Assembly: GCA_036245805.1 (NCBI GenBank)
Contig: BTRK01000004.1
Span: 40,326,907 to 40,390,906 of the forward strand
Direction of reading: 5' to 3'
Source of the DNA: Pristionchus mayeri
Taxonomy: Eukaryota > Nematoda > Chromadorea > Rhabditida > Neodiplogasteridae
DNA: 64,000 nucleotides
Below are positions 33,680 to 43,559 of the stretch, one piece after another (position 1 is the first letter of the stretch; every line of letters starts with the position of its first letter). The notes beneath the pieces were generated by a model. The model was not told where the DNA came from. It did not search any database and worked only from the letters and a program-made list of their open reading frames with translations. The translations under genes were made by a program, and so were the position numbers.

Positions 33680-34770
33680 TAACACACTATCTGAGATAAT
33701 CGGAATAGACTTGGCACTGGCCGAAAATTCGAATTCCTGCTAACTTCACCAGTAGGTCGGCCTCCACGAGGGAAACCGACGAGCATCGGCAGAATGTCGA
33801 TCCGCATCCGCGCGGGCGGGGCGCGGAATTTGAAAAATTAACTACGGTAGCTTCGAAATTTTAAAAGCGACTCCTATGACTGCGGCGGTAGGGGCGCTGC
33901 ATCCCTTGACAAATTCTAAGACTTTTTTACTCCGCAGAGTTTTTCGATCAGATTCCATCTAACGCCTGAAATCGATATTTCCACTTTTAGTTCGTACATG
34001 AAAGCAGTTCCCCAGAAATTTTTTAAGAACTCCCCTAAATATTATTGGTGATCTAGCTTCTGCTTGACTCGATACATTCTCCCGTAGAACAGCGCGATTC
34101 AACAAGACGCGTAAGTTGGTCAACATGAATTTTGAATGAATTATGGTGTAATTTTTAGGTTACGGTATGCGAGTGCGAAGTTAGGGCGACATTTCCCAAC
34201 AGGTGTTAAATGGTCTGAAAATCAATTTGAAGCTATCCTACACCAATTGGGAAAAGTCGTCCAACTTTGTGCACTCACCTACAGTAACCCAAAAATTACA
34301 CCATAATTCATTTTGACCAACTTACGCGCCTAGTTGAATCGCGCTGTTCTACGGGAGTAGGTGTCGATTCAAGCAGAAGCTAGATCACCAATAATATTTA
34401 GGGGAGTTCTTGAAAAATTTCTGGGGAACTGCTTTCATGTACGAAACAAAAGTGGAATTATCGATTTCCGGCCTTAGATGGAATCTGATCGAAAAACTCT
34501 CCGAAGTAAAAAAGTCTTAGAATTTGTCAAGGAATGCAGCGCCCCTACCCCCGCAGTGATTGGAGTCGATATAAAAATTTCGAAGCTACCGTAGTTAATT
34601 TGTCGATATCCGCGCCCGCGACCGCGCGGAAGCGGATCGCAAATCTGGCGATGCTCGTCGATTTCCCTCGTGGAGGCCGACCAATTGGCGACGTCAGTAG
34701 GAATTATAATTATCGGCCAGTGCCAAGTCGCTGAAGAAATATGTTGATTCTCTCAGATAGTCTGTTATAT
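33680..34770. repeat. 1.1-kb palindromic foldback element
   Basis: Axis near 34218. 'ttggcactggcc' (33711) pairs with 'ggccagtgccaa' (34715-34726). 'aacacactatctgaga' pairs with 'tctcagatagtctgtt' outside it. The arms carry 'gcatccgcgcg', 'ttaactacggtagcttcgaaa' and 'cccagaaattttttaagaactccccta', shared with the elements at 40.98-42.20 kb and 16.49-17.51 kb. Non-coding. Confidence 0.85.
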
Positions 34771-34774
34771 TATC

Positions 34775-35560
34775 GTAAATAATGCAATAAGCAACTAAGT
34801 CAGATATCCTAATTAAGTAATAAGTCTGACCCGCCATTATATCGTTGCTCCCTCGTACTCCCTAACTCTATCGTATTATTTGGATGACAAATATCCCACC
34901 ACGATTACTCTGCCGACGCAATGCGTATATTGTATCGTCCCAGGCTTTCTACGGATTTTGCCATCCTCGCTGGTTCTCCCCTGTTCCCCCTAATCCCTTT
35001 CCAGTTGTCTTCGTTTCTCTTCTTTATTCGCTACCGATAAACTACTACAACAACACAACGTTCATACGCACAACAAGCACAAGGAAATACACAACAGTAT
35101 GTCCAACCGAAAACCCCATTATTTCAAAATTTACTACACTCGAAACGGCATGAAGTTCAACAACCCTGGATCGAACTTCAACTATAGACATAATAGTTTC
35201 TTTCCAAGAGCGGCAAGTCTTTTAGTGAACAATGAGAATCAAACCAGTTCCCCTGAGTAGTTTACCCTCCCGTATTACCCAGTTATTCGTCATTTCAATC
35301 GTAATTAAACTATGTTCCATTTTTCATTTTTTGACAGGTTATTTCGCAAAAGAAATAGCATATATATATATATATATATATATATAAGGATAGAAAGCCA
35401 GGTAATCCTAAAAAGGACATGGGGTTGCAGATTCTGCACCAGCATCTGGTTAATTTTTTTAAGAAAACTCCCATCAATTATTGGCGAGTAGAGAATATTA
35501 GCCGTGATAAAGATAGAATGAGGCACAAGAGCTGCTGGTGATAGATATGCCCAGGAGAAT
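34775..35560. other. No gene recognised; contains a (TA)n microsatellite
   Basis: An 89-codon open frame (34884-35153) shows no domain or second copy. A (TA)n run occupies 35361-35386. Nothing else supported. Confidence 0.5.
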
Positions 35561-35563
35561 ATT

Positions 35564-35900
35564 GCACGGCTTGAAATATTTATGGAAATTCACCGATAGT
35601 CGCACATTTTGGCGTGTTCTAAGCTCTCCTAATTGTGAAATCTCTTTTACATCAATGGACATCATCATATGTTTACATCATCATACTAACTTTATATCTG
35701 GCTATCTGCTAATACCAAATCGGCCCTACTCTCCCCGGTTCACCTCACCTGTGCCTGGTTGCCACAGATTCGATAGATGCCCGGGTACTTGAGTCCCTTC
35801 CTCTCGAGAGCCACCACGCAGTGAATGTGAGGAGCGGGGATCATCGGCGCAGTCGGAGGACAGAATTCCTGCAATTCGTTTCCATCGATCAAAGTAATTT
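35564..35900. repeat. 337-bp direct duplication, copy 1 (contains a RhoGAP exon)
   Basis: Nearly identical to 36211-36548 (offset 647 bp). The duplicated segment holds one complete exon on the minus strand plus intron on both sides. Confidence 0.93.
35749..35868 (-). CDS. RhoGAP-domain exon, CYK-4/RACGAP1-like, copy 1
   Basis: A 40-codon, phase-0 exon with acceptor gcag|GAATTC and donor CAG|gtgagg. It reads EFCPPTAPMIPAPHIHCVVA then LERKGL...GIYRICGNQAQ. This matches the start of the RhoGAP domain in centralspindlin RhoGAPs (CYK-4, RACGAP1), where ..PMIP..[IV]HCV..[IL]E..GL...G[IL]YR.[CS]G is characteristic; the R of GIYR is the catalytic arginine finger. A preceding exon (35946-35997) splices in phase. 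Downstream GAP exons and the upstream C1 domain were not found, so this is a gene fragment or a gene whose remaining exons diverged or moved. In the intact protein it would stimulate GTP hydrolysis on Rho-family GTPases at the cell-division midzone. Confidence 0.75.
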
Positions 35901-35945
35901 TAATTAGAATATTAATAATATAATAAATAGGTGACGTCATCATAC

Positions 35946-35997
35946 CTGTAGACGAGGGCCAATCTTCATGTTAGCGGGCGTGCGCGGCGTGGCTGAC
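35946..35997 (-). CDS. Exon upstream of RhoGAP exon copy 1
   Basis: Acceptor gtgcag| (rc of 35998-36003) and donor CTACAG|gtatga. In phase 1 it reads SATPRTPANMKIGPRLQ and joins in phase 0 to EFCPPTAPMIP across a 77-nt intron, a typical nematode length. A TP-rich linker before the GAP domain is expected in CYK-4-like proteins. No matching exon exists before copy 2. Confidence 0.6.
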
Positions 35998-36395
35998 CTG
36001 CACGACCAACAGTTTTTTACCAGCAGTATATTTATGTCCATCCGCTTCATTTCATTATTTTTGGGAAAGCGCTGAGGTAGGTAGAGAATGCACACTTTCA
36101 ATTATCACACCAGTTGATCTTGCGCTGCTGAGTTGCTCCTTTAATTATTGGAAGTCTAGTGGTTGATCCTTGGTCTCTTCGCTATCTACAAACAATAATA
36201 AATAGCTAACTCACGGCTTGAAATATTTATGGAAATTCACCGATAGTCGCACATTTTGGCGTGTTCTAAGCTCTCCTAATTGTGAAATCTCTTTTACATC
36301 AATGGACATCATCATATGTTTACATCATCATACTAACTTTATATCTGGCTATCTGCTAATACCAAATCGGCCCTACTCTCCCCGGTTCACCTCAC

Positions 36396-36515
36396 CTGTG
36401 CCTGGTTGCCACAGATTCGATAGATGCCCGGGTACTCGAGTCCCTTCCTCTCGAGAGCCACCACGCAGTGAATGAGAGGAGCGGGGATCATCGGCGCAGT
36501 CGGAGGACAGAATTC
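36396..36515 (-). pseudogene. RhoGAP-domain exon, copy 2
   Basis: The same exon as 35749-35868 with the splice sites kept. Two residues differ (APLIHC for APHIHC; GLEYPG for GLKYPG). The frame is intact. The upstream linker exon is absent, since homology stops at about 36548, so this copy would be an unlinked duplicate or an alternative exon. Function as for copy 1, if expressed. Confidence 0.6.
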
Positions 36516-36549
36516 CTGCAATTCGTTTCCATCGATCAAAGTAATTTCA

Positions 36550-37068
36550 AAGTATTGTGTAACACATAAACAATTTCTGTTGATAATGGAAGTCAAAATC
36601 ATTAATTGCAACTGTAAGCAGTCCTCCTTGCATTGGTTATTCATAATCTTCGAAGTTCATTCGAGGCTTCTTCTGTCATTGCTGTTTCTGGTCGATCTGC
36701 ATCAGCCCACGTGCTGCCAACTTCTGTTTGTTTGATGAAGAGCAAGTTAGTCGTACACTGCAATTCTGAACTCTCGGAGTACACGAACAAGACATGCAAC
36801 TCATTTGTTGCAGGTTAGTTGTTGTTTTCGGAATCCGAGAATTTTGCATGATTTTATGATGAAAACATTTTTTTTGGAGTGGAAAATTAAAGTGCGTAAT
36901 TATTGACATCGAAGGAAGCGCTAGGGGAAGTGGTGCTTCGGAGGTTGCTTCTAGTCTAGATCAGTATATGTACTTACTACATTCTTGAAGTTCTGTCTGT
37001 TTAATAAATGAAATCAGCTGCTGAGAAGTTGCAATCATAAGTATTTATCTCAGGTTTACGACGCTACT
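36550..37068. other. No gene recognised
   Basis: Short open frames only. A cysteine-containing minus-strand stretch (CMSCSCTPRVQNC, near 36760-36810) does not fit a C1 or zinc-finger spacing that I know. Confidence 0.45.
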
Positions 37069-37073
37069 AGTGT

Positions 37074-37236
37074 ATCATTTAGGTTGAGACAGTCGCAGAG
37101 GAGACTGGTGCAATTCTACGCAGGTCTCGAGCGTATGGGATGAGTCTTCCCGTTCTCTCTTAGGGACGAGGAGATCAAGAAGAAGTACTGGAAGCGGGCA
37201 CTCACGTGTATGGATTACGATAGTTTATCGATGTTG
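37074..37236 (+). pseudogene. Unassigned exon-like sequence
   Basis: After a possible acceptor ('tatcatttag') the frame reads LRQSQRRLVQFYAGLERMG, then one TGA, then VFPFSLRDEEIKKKYWKRAL and TCMDYDSLSMLS. The mix of aromatic, basic and acidic residues looks like real protein, and I would expect conserved homologues, but I cannot name it. One in-frame stop breaks it. Flanking DNA to 37.65 kb shows no further exon. An inverted E2-like fragment of family F lies at 37655-37700. Confidence 0.35.
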
Positions 37237-37843
37237 AGTTGAGCGCAATAAGATAGTTACGAAAAATATCAATATTTTCCTAGTTTCAAATCCTGAACCG
37301 TGAACGGGAAATGCTCTAGCATTCATGAATTAGCTGAAGCATCGAAACTTGCGATTTCTTGTGAAAACAAAAAAGTGAGTTGCTTGGTGCACTCAAGTTT
37401 CGACGATAGGTATGAATCCGGAGAGGTTCTCGGAAGTTGATCCGATCCACACATAAAACTATCTTGCAAAAAAATTACTGAAAATGTTCTTTTTCACTTC
37501 TAGAAATATTTATCAGTCATTTGCGAACAATTGCGCGATGAACACGTACAGGCCAGAATTTTACAACCTCAAAGAGTAGTGATTATACAGTGGTAGTTAT
37601 TATCTAGTCATAATTTGGGATTTCTTTAAATAAGGTGGATCGGTTTTGATAGACCATGATCATTCTGGTTTTGAAACTGTTTGATAGATCTACCAGAGCC
37701 GTGCCGTTCGATTATTCTGTGGTAATAAAGAAAATAAATATTTTTAAAAACTTCAGGGATAAGTTGATGATGACAGTGCAATTCAACAATCGATAATTCA
37801 TTAGTTTAAATTACACACTTTTCCCTTCCAGTGGCACAGCGTG

Positions 37844-37926
37844 TCAGACCAGACAATCTGGCGGCGTAGAAGAAGTTTCGCACTCTTGATTGCACTATAT
37901 CGAAGTGAATTCATTGACTAAATTTA
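37844..37926 (-). repeat. Right copy of the 83-bp inverted pair
   Basis: Reverse complement of 32922-33004. It carries 'agaccagacaatctggcggcg'. A related 'cacagcgtgtcagatcaggcaat' also occurs at 32258-32280. Confidence 0.8.
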
Positions 37927-38079
37927 GCCGTCTCGCTTGAATGCTATCTTTGATTCTATAACAAATTCTTTGATTGTAATGCCCAACACACTTCACCTTG
38001 CACTCGCTTCATACAAACAATGACAAGCCGATGAAAAGGTTAGCTTCGTATTTTTTCGTAAGAAAATCCTTATCTTACG

Positions 38080-39660
38080 TACCCTCGTCCGTATCTTCCA
38101 AAACCATCAGCTGCTTATAACAGCAAGTAAAAAACAGATATCGATTCCACTGCTCCCTTACCGTACCTCTTCCTTGTCAGAGTGCATCACTCGAAGCAGA
38201 AGTAACTGCATCCGATTCTGCACTATGGATCTCCGCAAGCGAAGATCGCCCACTGTAAATTTAGAATTATCGATTTTCACCTCCATCATCGGTACTAACC
38301 AAGAAAATGAGATATAATTGATTATTAATGTTTAGCATTTGATTCCTTCAACCATCGAACGGATGGACGCCACTAGATATATCTAGGGACCACAAGGGGT
38401 ATAGCTGAAATGAACCTATGCCACCCTAACTATGCTCAAAATGCCCGCAGGGATCCAAATAAGATCATGCTTTTGGCTTGGGCTTATAGGGGGCTTGGGC
38501 GTGCATCGACCGAAGCGGAAACATGAGAAACAGCAAAAGCTTCACGAGGGAACTCCGAAGGCAAATAACACCCACTGCAAGAGAGGATTAGAAGGTGTAA
38601 AAATTGATTTATTGATTATTGATTTCATGTCTGATGATTCAGCAAAACCCTTAACGATAAGAACTCGAGATTTTACTATTATTCCACGAAACATATCGCA
38701 AATATTGAGTCTCGCAAACAGACCTATCCAAAACCAGAATGCGCATAGCATGTATTGCGCATTCGATAAAATCGAATAAGATTCACTTGAAGGAAGTAGA
38801 AGAATTTGTTGTTAATCGCATACAAGAAAAAGTAAAGACAGTTATTATGGAGACTTTCACCTCGTAAAGATCAAGCAATCTAGATTATTCATGCAAATAC
38901 GGAAGAAATGCATGGATTTTCGGCAATCCTCTGGATTTCCATTCAGTCTTCAGAGAAGTTCTTCCCTACCATGAACTACCGTGACTAAAAAAACAATTCT
39001 TAATTGAAGACATTGCAAAGATTATCCATTTTCCTGTTGAATACTTATTGAGAAAAGGCATGCGAGGGGGTGGTTGGGCTCGCCTTCAACCACGGTTTGA
39101 GGAACACCTGCAGTAGCTCTTAATCCTCTCCTTCAGCAATTTGACAATGAGACGTCGTCCATATCATCTCACACCTGATCCAGAACCTATTCATGATTGT
39201 ATCACCTCAAATATTGTTGTTATTCTAAGCTCTCATCACCAGGATGTAACGAACTGGTAGATCAAGTCATGTCCTTATGCCGCTTCCGAAGCGCCACTTT
39301 CACTGTTGCTGATGATCGCTCTCTTTATATCTCGTTATAGCTCTCGTTATATCTCGTTATAGCTCTCGTTATATGATCGTTATATCTCCTTAAATTTCCC
39401 CGTCTTCTCTGAACCCCCGCAGTGGTTCCAACCCGAGTGGAGCTTGTAAGACAGCCTTAACATGGGAGTTTTATATTTATCATAGTAGCAGTGAACACTA
39501 TTCATCCAAAATTTAACATCTGCGCAGAGAATGGGTGGAAAAGGACGACATTCAAAAACATCAAACATCCAGCAACTGCGGAGTTTCATAACTCCTTCGC
39601 ATACTTCTAGAATTGAATGTTCTCAATAATATGTTGCTGCCTTTTAAGGACAAATTTAAA
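38080..39660 (+). pseudogene. Family F copies: E1, E2, E1, E2, T, S, D
   Basis: E1 at about 38190-38260, E2 start at 38352, a second E1 (gaaacagcaaaagcttcacgagggaactccgaaggc...) at 38518-38590, E2 (QNQNAHS) at 38725, and FVVNRIQEKV at 38805. Then a long segment (38857-39145) duplicated from 18.4 kb with T (RFEEHLQ*LLILSFSNL), S (atgccgcttccgaagcgccactttcac) at 39280 and D (CGVS-type 'ctgcggagtttcataactcc') at 39570. This is the clearest succession E1-E2-T-S-D in the window. Stops interrupt each part. Confidence 0.5.
39335..39390. repeat. 22-bp minisatellite
   Basis: About two and a half units of 'tatatctcgttatagctctcgt', inside block S-flanking DNA. The equivalent place at 17.74 kb lacks it. 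Confidence 0.85.
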
Positions 39661-39734
39661 AATAAAACAAATATACCAACACCGAAGCAATTTAATCGAA
39701 TCGATACTGCTCAAAATCAATATTTAATCCCCGA

Positions 39735-39835
39735 AATACTACTCTCTTGAGTGTCAGTTATCGTCTTCATGATTTCCTCGTCAGTCGCCTTCTTCCGATG
39801 ACCTTCGTGTTGCACAGCGAGATGTTCTTCTTTAA
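39735..39835 (-). pseudogene. Decayed copy of the 56.06-kb terminal exon
   Basis: The minus-strand frame reads EEHLAVQHEGHRKKATDEEI, aligning with KKEMGLCATKDIGKKATDEVI at 56.06-56.17 kb. The exact 'gtcgccttcttcc' block and flanks are shared. The C-terminus is lost. It lies between block D and block A of family F, as the 56-kb copy lies 5' of block A. Confidence 0.5.
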
Positions 39836-40139
39836 CCAACGTATCAATACTCTCTACCGTGCCCTGTTGCTGGTGTCTCCATCGGTGGTTGGCAGCGTGG
39901 CGATCACAGGAGTCGACTGTTGTCATTCACATTCATCACAACTCGAAGGGTCGAACTGTAATTGAGAAATGGTCTCGATGAGGAGCGGAGTGATGCAAGT
40001 CAAATTCAATTTTATAATTAATAGCTTAAGCGCTGGTATACATGATGAAGAAACATGAGGGCATAGATGTTCGTTTTGAAAGAGCGCTGTTGGAAAATTC
40101 GAGTCTTAATAATTTTCCCTGTAGATTGTTACTCATGGA

Positions 40140-40520
40140 AGTTTTCAGAGAATCACGCTTGGTGATTCTGTGCTGACTAGAATCTACATCCTCACTCCCG
40201 GCACTTCGGCCTAGTTGATCGGAGGGATGCTCACAAATCACAAACAATACAAAAATAAATTGAAGGCCTCACGATCACATCATCTTTCTCAAAATCAGAG
40301 GAGCAGTTCACAATACAAATATAGGCTCCTTCATCTCCTACTGTACCTCCTCATCTTCGAGATGTTTCTGCTTGCAGCGGCCAGTTGTAGTGGACATCAT
40401 TAAACGTTCAGAATTTCAAATTATTTCCTAGTACTCACAGATCCAGCGGGCTCGTAGTGATCAGCGTGGCTTCATCGGCCTCGCACCCACCTCGACCAGG
40501 CTGCTTTATGGCATGGTCTT
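40140..40520 (+). pseudogene. Family F fragments: A, serine-rich exon, A'
   Basis: Block A (gattctgtgctgactagaatctacatcctcac) is at 40160, SRSHHLSQNQRSSSQ at 40268-40315, and LDQAALWHG (A') at 40488-40515. The reading frame is broken. Confidence 0.4.
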
Positions 40521-40528
40521 ACATTTCT

Positions 40529-40649
40529 TTAGAGGGAAACCCCTCATTTCGACCCATTCGCCCCTCATTTCGACCAATTCACCCAGCCCGTGCGGTGAGA
40601 AATGATTAGTTTTTGAGTGAATCTGTCGAAATGAGGGGTTTCCCTCTAA
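40529..40649. repeat. Hairpin with perfect 25-bp stem
   Basis: 'ttagagggaaacccctcatt...' (40529-40553) pairs exactly with 40625-40649. Just inside is a partial direct repeat of 'cccctcatttcgacc'. The 'acccctcatttcga' core resembles the 2.37-kb palindrome ('acccctcattttcga'). Confidence 0.9.
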
Positions 40650-40982
40650 AATAATTTTATCGTTTTTGCGATAGAACCATGTAAAGGGAGCCTAATTTTT
40701 GGACGAGAAATTTATTTCCGGTAGCTTATAACAAGGGCAACAACATATCCAAAATTTTGCTAGGTTTAATTTTTTCTTCTCGAGAAATAAATTTTTGAAA
40801 TTTTAGTGTATATTAAAAAAAACAATCGAATTTGCATAATACACAATCAAAGTTGGATTCAGCACGTCGAAATGAGCCTAGAACCAAATTTTCAAGAATA
40901 GCGAGCTACTTAATGCCGAGTTATTACATATAAGAGAGACTATCTGAGTGAGTGAACATTTTTGTGAAGACGCTTGGCACTA

Positions 40983-42196
40983 GCGAAAAATTGCATTCTT
41001 TCAAAATTGGTATACATGTAGTACTCAGTGAGTGTAGCTCAGGCGTGGCATATTTAGTGGCATATATTTAGTGGTCTAGATCACGCATTGAGAAGTGCGC
41101 CGCACTTTAGTCCGAAAACGTCAATTTTCGAACTTTTACGTTTCGCATTAGATAGAAACGATTGATATCTCTAAAAATGCAGAATATTCAAGTGATCACA
41201 CATGCCAAGTTCCATAACGATTGGATCAAAGGTCTTGAGAAAAAAGCGAAAATTTGATAAATTTTGCGTTTGATGAATTATAGATCGTTCGGATGGGAGG
41301 GTTCAGAAAGTTTTGAAGATTTAAATATGTAGCTGTGGATGCTAACTAACTATTATGTGCAAACAATTAAAATCGAAAAATAACTTTGGGAGAAATTGCC
41401 AAAAAACGGTCGGCAACGTGAAATAAAACCAGTTTGTGATAAGGCCGGTGGCCTACCGTAACCCAATCGAAGCTGAAGAAACATGTTCTCGAGTTGTCCT
41501 ACATGCAGTACTCGACGAGGGAAATACATCAGCATCAACAGAATTTCGATAAGCATCCGCGCGCTCCAGCGCGCGAACCTTAACTATTTTCGAAGATTAC
41601 GGTAGTTTTTAACATTCGCGCGCTGGAGCGCGCGGATGCTTATCGAAATTCTGCTGATACTGGTAGATTTCTCACATCGAGTACTACGTGTAGGGTAACT
41701 AGAGAAAATGTTTCTTCTACTTCGATTGGGGTACGGTAGGCCACCGGCCTTATCACAAACTGGTTTTATTTCAAGTTGCCGACCGTTGTTTGGCAATTTC
41801 TCCCAAAGTTATTTTTTTGATTTTAATTGTTTGCACATAATAGTTACTTAGCATCCACAGCTACATATTTAAATTTTCAAAACTTTCTAAATCCTCCCAT
41901 CCGAACGAGCTATAATTCATCAAACGTAAAATTTATCAAATTTTCTCTTTTTTCTCAAGACCTTTGATCCAATCGTTATGGAACTTGGCATGTGTGATCA
42001 CTTGAATATTCTGCATTTTTAGAGATATCAATCGTTTCGATCGAATGCGAAATGTAAAAGTTCGAAAATTAAGTTTTTCGGACTAAAGTGCCCATCATTT
42101 CTTTAGGAGCGATCTAGAACACTAAATAAGCCACGCCTGAGCAATACTCACTGAGTACTACGCGTATACCAATTTTGAAGGAATTCGATTTTTCGA
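40983..42196. repeat. 1.2-kb palindromic foldback element
   Basis: Axis near 41590. 'gtactcagtgag' (41021) pairs with its complement near 42147-42158. 'ggtggcctaccgtaaccc' pairs with 'gggtacggtaggccacc'. The centre carries 'gcatccgcgcgctccagcgcgcg' and its complement, a module lying near the outer ends in the 33.7-kb element. The left end alone continues into the shared terminus 40941-40982. Non-coding. Confidence 0.85.
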
Positions 42197-42500
42197 TTAA
42201 CTGGAGACTGGTGCATTATCTGCACTGGCTGTGCAGGGACGTACTGATATGGAGGCTCGAAGTAGGCGGGTTGTTTTCTGGAAATGAGACATTGACTCAA
42301 ACTGAGGTTGGAAACCGCTTTGCTCATAGGCAGAATCCAGGTTCAAACGAGAGAAGTCCCCTTGGCCACCTCTTCCCTCTCCATGTCCACATTCATTTCC
42401 GTAGCTCCCTCGCCACTGACTAGAAGAACACCGGTAGGGAACTGGTTGTTCCCAGCAGTCCCTCCTAATGTGTCCCTTCATATGAAATAGTCGAAATCAG
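42197..42500 (-). pseudogene. Gag-like zinc-knuckle remnant
   Basis: On the minus strand the frame reads FRLFHMKGHIRRDCWEQ (about 42446-42496), then a Gly/Ser/Arg-rich tail. It matches a CCHC zinc knuckle (C-x2-C-x4-H-x4-C) in which both first cysteines have become phenylalanine (TTT in place of TGT). An in-frame stop lies directly upstream. Probably a decayed retroelement nucleocapsid-type domain. The palindrome at 42196 cuts it downstream. Confidence 0.45.
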
Positions 42501-42728
42501 CTCCTCGATCTGCTCTGGCCTGTCTTCTTGTCACCTGAGGTGCCATGCAAGCTGCCTTGGGCTCACTATGGAAATCCTTGCTGGTAAATTCGTGGGCTCA
42601 CTCTCAGACGCCCACCCTTTGTTAACAAACGAGGGATGGGTCCTGAGGGCAAGGGTTCTAGCAAATACCGCCTCTGGATCCAAATATATCAATGAAAATA
42701 CGATAAGCTAAGTGAGGAAGTGCACGTA

Positions 42729-43549
42729 TTAGGTTGTCCCATAATTCGTGTCGCCATTTTTAAAAATAATATTTCGCTGGAACAAGGAAAGTATTTGAGT
42801 TGTTGTATGATGCATTAGATACAGTGGCCAGCACTCTACATTTCAGGTGCATCAGCGAGTAAAGACATTACCGTGGATGGGAATTAGACGATTGCGAAAT
42901 TTTTGCTAATTTTTCGATGATCTTAAAATTGAAAAAAAAACTCACTCTAATTCACAGATAAAAATAAGTGTGCAGTGAATAGTTACTCTCTAGGGGCAAA
43001 TAAGATTATTTGGCACAATCCCTGTCTCCCAAAATGCTTTGCGGGGTCACTACAAAACCCACAATTTTCAACGTGGTTTGAAAAATTCTGCGGATTTTCT
43101 TTCGGAAACAGTATGGAAGAACAAATAATTATATTTGAATTATCATAGCCAAATAAGCTAAGTTAGAGCATTGGAAATATTAAAATCATGAAATCGACCC
43201 TTTTGAAACTCCCCTCCGATGACATATTGTGAAATATTTCAGCAATTGTTTCAGAAAACTATGATTTAGAAGCATTAATGTGAAGCGTCATGCATTACCC
43301 TTCCACCCTTAGTGCTAGGGATTTTAAACATAACTCGTAAAATAACTATAAATTTTTGAAAAAAAGGTTGGAAATTCCATATTTTCACTTATTGCATCAT
43401 GATTAGGCAATGTAAGCTGGAGATCAGTGTGCGATAAATTGCGTAACATGAGTCTTCTATTAAATACATCATGAGGTAATGAAGGAGTTTGATTGTTTAC
43501 GAGAAATTAAATGTGGAAGAAAAACGACACGAATTATGGGACAACCCAA
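42729..43549. mobile_element. Mariner-type MITE, 821 bp
   Basis: The left TIR begins TTAGGTTGTCCCATAATTCG and the right, reverse-complemented, TTGGGTTGTCCCATAATTCG; both continue TGTCG. TA flanks both sides (42727-42728, 43550-43551). The TTAGGTTG.CCCATAA terminus is typical of mariner-family elements. No transposase frame or DDD motif remains inside. Confidence 0.85.
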
Positions 43550-43559
43550 TACAAAAATA

